Shown: piece by piece, positions 54,566-64,000 of the stretch
Layout of the letters: every line of letters begins with the position of its first letter
Numbering within the stretch: position 1 is the stretch's first letter
DNA from: Lineolata rhizophorae
Taxonomy: Eukaryota; Ascomycota; Dothideomycetes; Lineolatales; Lineolataceae
NCBI GenBank assembly: GCA_010093515.1
Contig: MU001676.1
Span: forward strand, 321,871 to 385,870
DNA length: 64,000 nucleotides
Reading direction: 5' to 3'
Notes under the pieces: model-generated
What the model was told of the DNA's origin: nothing
The model's input: only the letters and a program-made list of their open reading frames with translations
The model's database searches: none
Translations under genes and position numbers: made by a program

Positions 54566-57071
54566 ATGGCGCAGCTGGACGCCGTCGCCGCCGGCCGCGA
54601 GCCCACTGCCGCTGCTACTGGTGCTGCTCCTGCTCCTGCGAAGCGCGTCGACGCCATGGGGGCCAAACCTGGGGTCCAGCCCGGCGCTGTGATCGATGCG
54701 GGCATGCGGCACAAGGACCATTGTGCGTGAGGGCGCTTTTTACTCCCAGCCAGCGAGGCCCGGACATCGCTCGCAGAAGCCGCCAGAGTTGCTAACGGCC
54801 ACCGGTTCCAGACGAGAGCAGATTGCCGCGTTGGCGATACACCCTCCGGCAATGGCTGATACCCATCGTGCGCGCCGAAACGCCGTACCTCGCGTACATG
54901 CAGGCTAAGCTGCGATCTCCGGCCCTCGACTCGTACTTTGCCCTCGCGGCGAACCTGGGCACCCATACAGCCTTCATGGTCACACTACCGGTGCTGTTCT
55001 GGTGTGGACACTCTGGATATGGGCGGGCGTACGTTGAAGAATCCGAGCGGGACTGCGCATTGCAGCTGCATTTGCACACACTTCTCCCTCATTGCCCCAG
55101 ACGAGGATAAGCATGACTTATCGAGAAGAACTTCAATTGACGTTCCATCGAATAATAGACAAGTCCACATGCTCGCCCTTGGCGTCTTCTGGAGCGGCTT
55201 CGTCAAAGATATGCTCTGCCTGCCTCGCCCTCTCTCCCCTCCCCTCCAACGCATCACCATGTCCGGCTCCGCCGCGCTCGAATACGGCTTCCCCTCCACG
55301 CACTCCACCAACGCCGTCTCCGTCGCCCTCTACGCCCTCTGGCTCCTCCAATCCACCTACCCATCCGACATCCACCACCCGCTCGACTCGACCGCCGCCG
55401 CCGAGCCCTCCTCTTTCGTCCCGTTAGCCCTCCAGTTCCTCTGCTACTTCTACGCCGCGTCCATCATCATCGGGCGGCTCTACTGCGGCATGCACGGCTT
55501 CTTTGACGTAGCGGTCGGCTCGGCGCTCGGCGCCGCCATCGCCTACGTCGAGTGGCAATCGGCCGCGCGCTTCGACGGGTGGATGTCGGGCCCGCAGGCG
55601 GGCCTCGCCCCAATCATCTTCATCATCCTCGCCGTCCTCCTCCTCGTCCGCGCCCACCCGGAGCCCGCCGACGACTGCCCCTGCTTCGACGACTCCGTCG
55701 CCTTCGCCGGCGTCGTCATCGGCCTCGAGATCGGCGAGTTCCGCATCGCGGGCTGGGAGTTCCGCAACGCGGGCGGCCGCATGGCGGCGGCACCGGAGCT
55801 ACTGTCGGCGGCGGCGGCTAAGGCCGTGGGCGCGGTCGCGGACGTGGACGGCGATGCCGGAGCCGTGGGGAAGGAGGCCGCGGCGCTGTTGCTGGTGCAG
55901 TGGGGGAAGGCGCTCGTGAGGATCGTGCTGGGCGTGGCCATTATTTTCACATGGCGCGGCGTCATGAAGCCAGCGCTGCTGAAGGCGTTGCCGCCGCTTT
56001 TCCGCGTCATCGAGCACCTGGGCGTTGATTTGCCGCGCAAATTCTTCTTGAAGGCGTCGTGAGTTTCTGCCTGCCTGCATGCCTACCTACCTGCCTACCC
56101 AACTCCCCTACATTGGTTTTATCCTTCTCTCAGTATCAGAGATAAGGGCTGCGGCGAACCCGGGGATCATTAGCTAATGAACTCGTCCGTCTCGCGCGGG
56201 ACGGCGCACGGCAACCCCAGCCAATATACGTCGGTGCCCCCGCTTCGTCGTGACGACAACGTGATTCCTTCGGCATCGGAGATCCCGTCGCTCTTGACGC
56301 AGACATTCGGGCACCCGCGCCGCCCGCGCGCCGTCTCCGTCGGGCCCCAGTCCGCCGCCGACGCGTACGAGACGCTCGCGTACCGGCAACAGCGGCGGCG
56401 GCGCGAGAGCGTCGGCAGCATTGACAGGCCGGTTAGTCCGGTCGTTGGTGGGGGTGGTGGTGGTAATGGTGGAGGGGGAGGAGGAGGAGGGGCGTCGGTG
56501 GCTACGGGGAGAGCAGGAGGAGGGAAGGAGGGCGCAATCAAGCACTTTGAGGAGATGATGGGCGAGGGCGAGGTGGTGATGAGTCCGGTGTCGCCGGCAG
56601 GGCGGACGGCGGCAGCCGTGGGAGTCGATTGGAGCGGCGGGAGGGGCAAGGCGGACGTGCGGAGCGGTTCGGAGGGCGTGGATGGGGAGGCAGCGGGGCT
56701 GGAACGGGGCGACACGGTGGGTGTCATGAAGGAGGTATCGGCGTTTCCGAAGTTTGAGGACGGAGGGTTTGAAACGGGAGGGCTGGACGGGGCCGGGGAG
56801 GGCCAGGAACGGGAGGGAGAGGAGGAGGTGGAGAAGGAGGATCGCGAGATCTTTTTGAGGCTGGTGAAGCCGCGCGTGCGGTACGACGTCGAAGTGGTAA
56901 CGAAGTTGATTATATATTCGGGTGAGTTCTCTCTGCAGCTATTTTGTTGGCTTGTTATTCGCGCTGGGATCTGTGGGGCTGACTTTTACTCTTTTTTGTG
57001 TGACGATAGGGATCGCGTGGTTGGCTGTCGAGTTCAACCCGTACTTGTTTCATGTGCTTGAGTTAGACTAG
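54566..57071 (+). CDS. Sphingoid-base-1-phosphate phosphatase, LCB3/YSR2-like
   Basis: Five exons (54566-54722, 54812-55028, 55159-56058, 56221-56921, 57010-57071), 678 residues. PAP2 superfamily signature: C1 KDMLCLPRP (from about residue 140), C2 YGFPSTHSTN (about 168-177), and C3 GRLYCGMHGFFDV (catalytic His near 236). Hydrophobic segments flank these (FALAANLGTHTAFMVTLPVL, APIIFIILAVLLLV, ALVRIVLGVAIIFTW). The C-terminal half after exon 3 contains QYTSVPPLRRDDNVIPSASE and RAVSVGPQSAADAYETLAY, typical of filamentous-fungal homologues and absent from yeast Lcb3. The last exon ends GIAWLAVEFNPYLFHV. It would dephosphorylate dihydrosphingosine and phytosphingosine phosphates at the ER. Intron 3 carries a CCTR tetranucleotide run. 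Confidence 0.9.
56065..56100. repeat. CCTR tetranucleotide microsatellite inside an intron
   Basis: Degenerate CTGC/CTAC tetranucleotide units run near the 5' end of the third intron of the LCB3-like gene. The intron is 162 nt, longest in that gene. Confidence 0.7.
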
Positions 57072-58528
57072 GGTGATTTTGTCTGGCTAGCAAGGCGCGG
57101 TAGGCGGTAAGTGGCTGTGAGCCGTCGGCTGTGGGCGTGAAAACGAGTCGAGCATTTTCGGGTGCGGTGGCTAGATGTCTGGGCTGGTGCAGACGCCATT
57201 CGCATCGCGGTGGTATTTGGGATTAGCGCACTACGGCTTCGATTATTGCTTCTCGACGGGGTACTTTTGATGTTACTGCTTGCTGTCTAGTGTGTTTGCG
57301 TGGCGCATAGAACGGTGTAGGTTGTACTTGTTCTTGTAGAGGGAGCATCACTGTATGTAGGTCTTCGTGTACAGGCTTGTGAATAGATGGCAAATTGGAC
57401 ATTGCGTCGTTGTCGTGGTTAGCAAGACTCGATGTGCTGTATTGGGCGACTATAACTGTGTAGTGCTAGCACGGAGGTCCGGCCGGCAGCCAGACGGCCG
57501 TGGAAATCGAACGATTATTCGGCGCTGGGCCCAGGTGCATGCACGGCTGTTTCCAGAGGGCGAATGGATGGCGCGTCTCCATGCACGCAGGAACCGCCAT
57601 CTTAGGTGCAATTGCGCACAGATTGGCCCCGCAGCAGTCGGCACCGACAAGGATGCCGAGAGGAAACCGGGCTCCTCCTTACCTAGGTAAGTGAGATGAG
57701 GAAATGCATGAGTCACAGAGGCACTTTGAAGCTACGGCGCGCTAAACCTTTAAAGCATGCGGCTCCTACCTAGGTGGGTGGCTCTGTCGGGATTCATGGG
57801 TTCTCTGTTCGGTCGATCGACCCCTGATCGTGCCGACTGCTTCTTCCGCAGCTTTACCAACACACGTCACGCTGTTCTCACAGGCTCATTCTCCGTCTCG
57901 CGCCCGGCGCCCCACGGAAGCACCTGGACCGGCAGCGGCCGGGAATGGTGGGCCACGGGCGGCAAGCAGCTCTTTGCCGGGAAGCCTCGTTCAACAATGG
58001 CAAGGAAAGCGGCGGCCGGCATTGACTTGCGGCAACTTCCAACCACGGCGCTGTTCCTGTGCAGCTACCTACCACATAGACATCTGCCTAGGAGGCACCT
58101 GCGGCAACTTCCTTGACGAAACCAGCAATGGCAGTCGCCGGCATCGATTTGCACTGCAGTTCCAACCCAACCACGGAGCGGACCCAGGGCGGCGTCCGAG
58201 GTATCTAGCATGGGGCAAGTTCCCAACGGTGCCACCGGTGGCAGCCTAGCTATGGCGGAATTCCAACTTTCAGTTTTGAGCTTGAAAGTTTTTCGTCTTC
58301 TCTCCCGCAAAGCAAAGCGAAATCCAAGGCCCCGGCTATACAAGACGGCCCTATTCGCACGTCGCACGTTCTCCGGAGAAGGCATAGTTCAGCCTTGCTT
58401 CCGCAAACTTTTCGTCACGGTAAATCCTACTGCTACGCCTCATTCAGTGACCTCCGTCTTCTCACCAAGGCCTAGAGAATATAGTGCACAGCCGAAACAA
58501 ATCGGCTCCTTGTGTCTCCCTAACGACT
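57072..58528. other. 1.5-kb intergenic region with local duplications
   Basis: No family-like frame. It contains the 14-bp perfect palindrome CTTACCTAGGTAAG (57678-57691), a second ACCTAGGT at about 57770, and the imperfect repeat pair listed separately. It marks the shift from the gene-dense block to the degraded right end. Confidence 0.5.
57990..58176. repeat. Imperfect direct repeat, period about 128 bp
   Basis: 57990-58048 and 58120-58176 share CAAxxGCA, GCCGGCAT, GAxTTGC and TTCCAACC..ACCACGG in the same order, with many substitutions. A partial third match, GCGGCAACTTCC, lies at 58101-58112 and repeats 58029-58040. It looks like an old local duplication. Confidence 0.65.
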
Positions 58529-59713
58529 ATGCAACCATCGGTTTTTGTTGACGACAAGGACTATTACCGCATCGGAACGTTGCATCCTTTGCCGCCTCTA
58601 CAACTTTATAACTTCTCTCAAGGGCCAGTACAGCTGACCATTACAAACCATCACGTCGTATGCCCGGACAAGACGGCGCTGTTCGAAGGTACGTTATTTT
58701 CCAATAGCTAACTGCTATATCATGCTAACTTTCTAATAGACATCTGGAACGCTAGGCTCGTATCACCCAGCCATTCCGACATCCGGCAGACAATGGAGAG
58801 TTGGGTGACGGTGTGGCTGTTAGCATATATATAGTCCCTAGCCAGCAGGATCGCACTGAGATGCGATACTGTGCCAGTCTTTTAGCCAAGTTAGCTAGTT
58901 GCAGGCTAGGGCATGCTAGTTCTAACAGCGGCAGCACTCTGGAAAAGTCATACAGAAGCTCCGTAACGAGCAAACGCTCGTTGAATCTGCTGGGATGAAT
59001 TTTTCGAAGGGCAATTGGCTCGAAACTCAGACAAAGCGCAGGATCCTTGCAAGAGTTCAAGAAGCTGCAGGGGTTTGATCCCTTCTTTGGTAGCGTGCGG
59101 TATTCGCCTAGGCTTAAAATGTCCAAGAACGGCTGGTTGCTGGACTGCGCAGCAACCTCCCCCCGAGACGGTCGCTCCATCGACGACAAAGTATGTATTT
59201 TGCCGAAATTTGTAGTGTTAGTAATGCGCTAATACTTTTCGAAAGATCACGTTGAATACCCACACCATGACCCACGATTTGAAGATGCGCGCCATCGACT
59301 TTCTCGACAATGAGGGCTCAATAGCACTCAAGTTTATGCAAGGTACCGCTAGAATGCTCGCCGGTGACCCAATCATGATACGGGGCCGGACAAGCGGGGT
59401 TTCTACGGGCCATTTAAATGCAATCGAATCCCATCTAAAGATGGGCGGGTAGGATGTGCCGGGGATAGCATGGTGCGTGGTCGGGCCCCCGGGCACCGAT
59501 CACTTTATGCAAGCAGGCGATAGCGGAGCGTTCGCCTTCACGGAGGGAGGCGCACTGGCTGGTCTCATGTTTAGTGAACAAGGAATCGCCGGTGCGTCAG
59601 TTGGCCTAAAGACGCCGTTCGAGGAGATTGCGCGAGATCTAGAAGCTACACTTGGCGGGTGCATTGTACGCCCCCAGCTCGTCTACGTAGTAGATGAAAG
59701 CAGTAGCACGTGA
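58529..59713 (+). pseudogene. Broken trypsin-like serine-protease-fold gene
   Basis: Protein-like pieces follow each other in different frames: 58529-58688 plus 58740 onward (after a clean 51-nt intron), then a second frame from about 58800, a third from about 58945, and a fourth from about 59050 to 59190. A 56-nt intron leads to a last piece interrupted by TAG at 59450-59452 and continuing in the same frame to 59713. Pieces include VQLTITNHHVV, with a catalytic-His-like NHHV, and FMQAGDSGAFAF with the catalytic-Ser motif GDSG (59516-59527), as in chymotrypsin-fold proteases of fungi. Three frame changes without room for introns plus a stop make an active gene unlikely. Sequencing indels are an alternative for the frame changes. 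The name rests on the two motifs only. Confidence 0.7.
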
Positions 59714-60651
59714 GTTCGGAGCTGTCACGGTTTGCCTTCTGGCGGGCGGAGTAAATGGTGGAGATGCGAATCTCACTAGATGGTTGATTTCAGATCAGAG
59801 TGCGTTCGATGGACGACCGGGATTGAAGGGTCAATCACGATGTGCACGGTGGGCAGAATATGGATGAGTATGAATGAATTGTCTATGTAGGGTTTGGATC
59901 GAAGTTGGATCCTCATAGGATCCGACCTCGATCACGTGAGCCTTCCATTCATGGAAGGCACCTCCCAACCGTGTCAGGGGCCAAGTAATGCCGGCCCCGG
60001 TCTGCCCCTGGACTCTGCAACCTCGCCAATATACTCTGTTTTCGATACCGTATGGTCTGTGATGCTCGACATGGTTAATCCGAGAAGAATTATGACGCTG
60101 TAGTACGTACAATATGTTTGCAGTTGGTGCGTGTTGAGGGTACAGGATAGTCCGCATCTTAGCGTTCAAGGCCACGGGACACCTTCAATTACTATGAGAA
60201 ATAAGGATCACTTGTTTATAATGTAATTCTTAGTGATTCCTCATACAGATCGTTATAAATGAGAATGTCAATTTTGAAAAACCATGCCTTCTACCTTGAA
60301 GTCAAGGCGCAATGGTATTTCTAGTTTTGGACGGCACTAAATCTGCAGAAAATATCGTAAAATGCTATATAGCTTTTCCAATTACATAAGTTGTATACTC
60401 AGGAGGATGGTATTGAGGAAGGTGAAGAACTCCTCGAATTACCTTCACTTAGTGAAGCAATTGTGCACCTTCAGAGGCTTCAACTATGCGAGGAGTTTTC
60501 TAGTACACCTAGTGCTGGATTTTTGGCTTACTTTGACACATCATGAATCACTTTTAAAGTGTCGACGACTGCAAAAGGCTATTGAGGGCTCAAAGTAGAT
60601 GCAGATTACTCAGTTTACATAGCGATTGGGGGTAGAGTACATCTATGATCG
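59714..60651. other. AT-rich intergenic region, no gene seen
   Basis: Holds small inverted repeats, such as CCTTCCATTCATGGAAGG at 59941-59958 and two GGATCC sites 5 bases apart at 59907-59923. The part 60180-60600 is AT-rich. No coding frame with a motif. Confidence 0.5.
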
Positions 60652-62385
60652 TTATAGGCAGGGTTGCCCTGTAGCATGGAGGGGGCGTAGGTCTATATCG
60701 CGCCACTTCCGCGATGGCGGAATCCAGACATCAAAGACACAATGCAGCACTCCCGGTGCGTACGTTTTGACCCGTTCAACATGCTCCAACCTCACCTCAC
60801 CACCCTCGTCATACCCCTTCCTCGCCGCAGCGAGAAGCGTCCTCAACGCCCCGACTGCTTCGTCCGCCCTGGCGTTCACATCGTGAACACCTACGTTCTC
60901 GTGCAAGTGCACCCAGCCTCCCGCGTCGGGATCCACAGCCTCTACCGCCGTCGCCCAGCTGCCGCGCGATGAGGGCAGAAGCCCGCAGTTCACATGTCGG
61001 ATCGGCGGGATGGATGAGCGCAGACGCTCGATACGGCTGAGCGCATACCCATTAGACTCATGGAAGGCGAGCAAGAGAGGCTCATGAGACCTCCCGTTTC
61101 GCCTCGGCCGTCTCTTTGACGCAACCGCGCTCCCAACAACTTCGCCCTGTCCCACTTCATCTTCCTCACCGTCCCTCCTCCGCTCCAGCGCCTGAACGAT
61201 TCCCAAGTCGACATCGTCCCCCTCGCCCACCCTCCCACACACCCAGCCATTCGCCTCCGCGCCCCGTGCGAACCCTTCCACGCTCCACCCGCTAATATCC
61301 CACCCCAGCACCACTTCGGCTCCTGCCTTCGCATAGCAGAACGCAAAATACCCAACGCCGGCATACAAGTCGACGGCCGCGAACCGAACGTCAGCGTTCC
61401 CCGCCTCGGGCCCCGCCCCGGCGCGCCCCGGAGAAGGAGAGCGCGCGACCCGAGGCTCCACCACCTCCAGCAGCCGCGCCTTCTCCCGCACATTGCCCCG
61501 CGAGAACATGGTGTAGGCAGGCGCCCACGTCTGCGCGATGCCGTGCTGCGTGGTGTGGGCCCAGAGGGCGGCGCGCAGGGCGGCGGGTGGGGGGCGATGG
61601 AGGAAGGACGGGGAGGAGGCGGAGGCGGAGAGCGGGACGGGGGAGGGGAAGTTGTGGAGGGGGGTTAGGCCTGACGGTGTGCGGAGGAGGTTGGGGGACG
61701 GCGGTGCGGACCGAGATGGGGGCTTGTCGGCGGAGTTGGAGGCTTCGGTTGCGCCTAGAGAGGCCGCGCAAGAGGCCGGGATCGGCGCGTTGATAGCGAC
61801 GGCGGTGGCGCCGGCGGCGGAGGCGAGGCCCGCGTAGAGCGTCGCGAGGTGCGGTGATGGGATGTGCCGGAGGAGGGTGGGCCATGGCGAGGAGCGAAAG
61901 GCGTGCGCGGGGAGGAGGAGCAGCGGGGGGTAGACGGAGTGTGTTGTAGGGAAGGAGGAGACGAGGGCAGAGGGCGCGATGTTGAGGGATGGCAGGATGG
62001 AGGAGGGAAGGGTCGTGATCCAGGCGGCTATCGCGGCGCGTAGAGGGTTTTGTCCCAGGTGGCTGCTAGCATCGTGCGCGTGGGTTTGCGCGCCTCGTCG
62101 AGGCGCGAGCTGGATTTTCTGTTGTAGAGCGGCCAGACCGATGCCTTCAAGTAAGCGCGCCCGGAAACTTTCGACGTCGTCGGGCGCGGCGAGAGGCCAC
62201 TCTATCGATGAGGGGATTGCGAAGGTCTGGTCGGTGTTTGGGCGGATTTTGGCCGACCGGTCGAACTTTTCGCGACGTTCCAACTCCGTCTTGACCCTCT
62301 TGACCTCGGCGCGGGGCACGATGAACGAGACGAGAGCTGAAGCTCCCGGATCCCTGCGAGCGCTCATGTCTCTGTGGGGCTGCAT
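60652..62385 (-). CDS. trm12: tRNA wybutosine-synthesizing protein 2 (aminocarboxypropyltransferase)
   Basis: Single exon on the minus strand, 577 residues; the second ATG six codons on (62367) is equally possible. The C-terminal half carries the SAM-binding segment FAAVDLYAGVGYFAFCYAKA, followed by GWDISGWSVEGFARGAEANG, LLAFHESNGYALSRIERLR, and RHVNCGLLPSSRGSW with WVHLHENVG. This is the TYW2/Trm12 pattern: transfer of the 3-amino-3-carboxypropyl group of SAM to the modified guanosine 37 of tRNA-Phe during wybutosine synthesis. The N-terminal half is longer and more Pro/Ser-rich than in yeast (462 residues), with Ala/Pro inserts. Very GC-rich codon use suggests a normal housekeeping gene despite the degraded surroundings. 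Confidence 0.9.
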   Translation of the reverse strand: MQPHRDMSARRDPGASALVSFIVPRAEVKRVKTELERREKFDRSAKIRPNTDQTFAIPSSIEWPLAAPDDVESFRARLLEGIGLAALQQKIQLAPRRGAQTHAHDASSHLGQNPLRAAIAAWITTLPSSILPSLNIAPSALVSSFPTTHSVYPPLLLLPAHAFRSSPWPTLLRHIPSPHLATLYAGLASAAGATAVAINAPIPASCAASLGATEASNSADKPPSRSAPPSPNLLRTPSGLTPLHNFPSPVPLSASASSPSFLHRPPPAALRAALWAHTTQHGIAQTWAPAYTMFSRGNVREKARLLEVVEPRVARSPSPGRAGAGPEAGNADVRFAAVDLYAGVGYFAFCYAKAGAEVVLGWDISGWSVEGFARGAEANGWVCGRVGEGDDVDLGIVQALERRRDGEEDEVGQGEVVGSAVASKRRPRRNGRSHEPLLLAFHESNGYALSRIERLRSSIPPIRHVNCGLLPSSRGSWATAVEAVDPDAGGWVHLHENVGVHDVNARADEAVGALRTLLAAARKGYDEGGEVRLEHVERVKTYAPGVLHCVFDVWIPPSRKWRDIDLRPLHATGQPCL

Positions 62386-62800
62386 GTGACAATCAGCGGC
62401 ATCACAGAATTCTAGAGCTCTATACCTAGACTATAGCCACTTCCGTGGAAAGCGGGTCCTCGGATGCATGTAGGTGGCGGGTTGAGGTTCGTTGACACGA
62501 CGCAGTGAAAGGTTCAGGCCAATTAGAGGCGTTGAAACCAACTTATGCACTACTTATATATGCTCTAGATTACATATGCCAGCCCAATTCTATAACTCCG
62601 CTCCTAATCATAGTCTGGAACTACTCGTCCTAGTATAGATCAGCTAATTACCACAGAGGTCAATATCAACACCCAAAATCAGCAGCCAAAAATTCAAGCG
62701 ATACGAGGTCTCAAAGCGACCTGAAACAACCTCTCGAGCTCAAGGGCCTGACTCTAGTACGGAACACCTCATAGTGCCAAGTATTTCAAAACACTCAAAA
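62386..62800. other. AT-rich flank between TYW2 and the transposon relic
   Basis: Contains the TYW2 promoter and probably the 3' end of the mariner relic. I could not identify a terminal inverted repeat matching the right side. Confidence 0.5.
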
Positions 62801-63426
62801 CTACATATTTTCATGGATTATAAGCGCAGAATAATCTGCGAACTTTGTAACCAGGCAATCTCCAGAAAACTTCTCTTCTGTAGTACGAGTGATAAACACT
62901 TGTCCAAGTCCTCCTGCTTTGATAGAACACTTATCTGACCAGCCTACCCTTTTCCATATATCAAAGTCCCAATGCTCATGGAGCTTTGCCCAGGCAGGCC
63001 TGTCCGCTTGTGCTGTTCTGTAAGAAGCGGCTTTTTAGCTGCAACTCGACGGAAATAGCGCTCTTTTTCAAATGCTTTCGCAAGGACACGGGCGCAAGCA
63101 GAAATTCTACAATCTTGCGCAACTTCGGAAAGAGAATAGCGGCGATAGGAGGCATTAGAGGTCGCCTTCGCGATTAGACGATAAGGCTTTTACTTTGTAA
63201 GTAGAGGACGACGGCCGGTAGGCTTTTTAGGAATAGAAATACCTGAAAGAATACAGCTACGGACAGTTGTTCGTGCGATTCGGAGCTCTCGCGCAATTGC
63301 AGATTGGTTCCATTTTGCAGAGTTATAAAGAGTAAGAATCTGGATACGCTCTTTTTCCGAAAGATGTTGGCCACGACGGCGAGAAGGACTTGCAAAAGAT
63401 TTGCGATTTTTGTGCTTGCCAGGCAT
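62801..63426 (-). mobile_element. Decayed Tc1/mariner-type transposase
   Basis: Reading leftward from an intact ATG at 63426, the first 78 codons give a Tc1/mariner DNA-binding domain: a basic start, then GQHLSEKERIQILTLYNSAK and WNQSAIARELRIARTTVRSC, a helix-turn-helix, followed by GRRPLL. A TAA at 63190-63192 ends it, but protein-like sequence continues in the same frame (KPYRLIAKATSNASYRRYSL) to about 63000. A frame change there moves the match to another frame: AWAKLHEHWDFDIWKRVGWS. Then comes SDKCSIK, where active relatives have the first catalytic Asp in a WSDE-like motif, and the piece stops at 62801. The second and third catalytic residues are missing, so the element is truncated as well as mutated. 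Confidence 0.8.
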
Positions 63427-63519
63427 TTTTGTAGGGGGTGCAAGAGTTGAGGAAAATAGAGGTAAAAATTCCCTGGGCCCTTGAAAATGGCCCGTGAGTA
63501 GCTAGGCGGGATCGAAAAA

Positions 63520-63586
63520 GGGGGTGTCAGCCCGCACCCCCCTGCAACACACCCTGTTTAAAACGCCCCACTTTCGTCAAAAGTGG
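63520..63586. repeat. Two adjacent hairpin-forming inverted repeats
   Basis: Stem 1: GGGGGTG (63520-63526) with CACCCCC (63535-63541), 8-base loop. Stem 2: CCACTTT (63568-63574) with AAAGTGG (63580-63586), 5-base loop. Both lie upstream of the transposase relic and could be remnants of its terminal region. Confidence 0.75.
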
Positions 63587-63843
63587 CCGCAGCCTGCACT
63601 GAACTAAGATTTGAGCTTTAAAATAGCGCAAGATACACGGGGACAAAATGCCCTTACATAGTGTCCATTTCTATTTTGAGACGTGAGTTACGCCGGGGTG
63701 TAACGTGAGCTGTTAGTAAGCAACTCGAGCTGTGGCTGAGCACTCATGAGCCCGCCATGAGCTAACGTGAGCCGGCGTGATCGTGCTTGATTCAAGCCTG
63801 AGCCCCTCTAATTGTGCCTGATTTTATCCCTGAGCAGCATGAA

Positions 63844-63863
63844 GGTTTGGTTTGGTTTGGTTT
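63844..63863. repeat. (GGTTT)4 tandem repeat
   Basis: Four perfect pentanucleotide units near the right edge. It is not a telomere repeat (fungal telomeres are usually TTAGGG). Confidence 0.9.
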
Positions 63864-64000
63864 GTTTCATTTACCCTGACCTCTCCCTGCTACGGGATAT
63901 GCAGGCTACAACTACTCGGCTATCTCTACATGGGTCTATGAAAAGTACTAACGTAATCACCCACCGAGTGTCTCAACCCATCGAGTGTCTCAGGGACGCG

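Larger units (their letters stand above)
63427..64000. other. Right edge: hairpins and short repeats, no gene
   Basis: Contains hairpin GGGGGTG/CACCCCC (63520-63541), hairpin CCACTTT/AAAGTGG (63568-63586), GGTTT repeated four times (63844-63863), scattered GTGAGC/CTGAGC words from 63680 to 63840, and CGAGTGTCTCA twice at 17-bp spacing (63965-63975, 63982-63992). The first part may include the left-out end of the mariner relic. No coding frame. Confidence 0.6.

Noticed and set aside
54139-54966. Minus-strand frame of 275 codons between RHO4 and the LCB3-like gene
   Set aside because: It overlaps the first two coding exons of the phosphatase in antisense and shows no motif.
48862-57071. Secondary-metabolite cluster around the flavin monooxygenase
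   Set aside because: Neighbours are DAD1, RHO4 and a sphingolipid phosphatase; no synthase, tailoring set or pathway regulator was seen.
63844-63992. Telomeric or CRISPR-like repeats at the right edge
   Set aside because: GGTTT x4 is not TTAGGG, and two 11-bp copies at 17-bp spacing do not form an array with spacers; a CRISPR is also not expected in a fungus.

Overview
The window is nuclear DNA of a filamentous ascomycete (Pezizomycotina). The evidence is compact protein genes with short introns (about 43-458 nt) that use GT-AG ends and CTAAC-type branch sites, fungal-only genes (DASH subunit DAD1, RRN6, fungal rhodopsin-domain protein), and a Tc1/mariner relic whose damage looks like fungal repeat-induced point mutation. 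The species cannot be told from the sequence. All exon models were assembled by eye from reading frame, splice signals and family conservation.

Layout. 0.5-1.7 kb: degenerate sterol-desaturase-like membrane protein (-). 1.7-4.7 kb: long GC-rich non-coding stretch. 4.7-9.3 kb: very large alpha/beta hydrolase with a disordered N-terminus (+). 10.5-12.9 kb: NOP4-type ribosome-biogenesis RRM protein (+). 14.3 kb: 71-residue Cys/His protein (+). 15.5-23.3 kb, all minus strand: DAP1-like haem protein, secreted agmatinase-family enzyme, CUE5-like ubiquitin/Atg8 adaptor, EMP24-type p24 cargo receptor. 24.1-27.1 kb: GNAT acetyltransferase (+) converging on a seven-helix rhodopsin-domain protein (-). 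27.1-29.1 kb: AT-richer, no gene seen. 29.1-41.2 kb is a dense housekeeping block: RRN6 (-) and SPC25 (+) head to head, DHX35-like helicase (-) and LSM8 (+) head to head, a 2H phosphoesterase (-), and a CorA-like transporter (-). 42.0-42.7 kb: putative GPI-anchored secreted protein with a frame problem (-). 44.3-47.7 kb: ubiquitin-activating enzyme UBA1 (+). 48.9-57.1 kb: membrane-anchored flavin monooxygenase (-), DAD1 (+), RHO4 GTPase (-), sphingoid-base-phosphate phosphatase LCB3-like (+). 58.5-59.7 kb: broken serine-protease-like gene. 60.7-62.4 kb: TYW2/TRM12 (-). 62.8-63.4 kb: decayed mariner transposase, followed by hairpins and short repeats to the right edge.

The left 57 kb reads as ordinary euchromatin holding core genes for ribosome production (NOP4, RRN6), splicing (LSM8, DHX35), kinetochores (SPC25, DAD1), ubiquitin/autophagy (UBA1, CUE5) and secretion or lipid metabolism (EMP24, LCB3, DAP1). 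The right 6 kb looks like a degraded, transposon-associated edge. I found no clear previously undescribed multi-gene system. The best leads are the NLS-like, AUG-less extension upstream of UBA1, the protease-like pseudogene with one RIP-type stop, the WQPL motif in the CUE5 homologue, and the unexplained giant disordered hydrolase.
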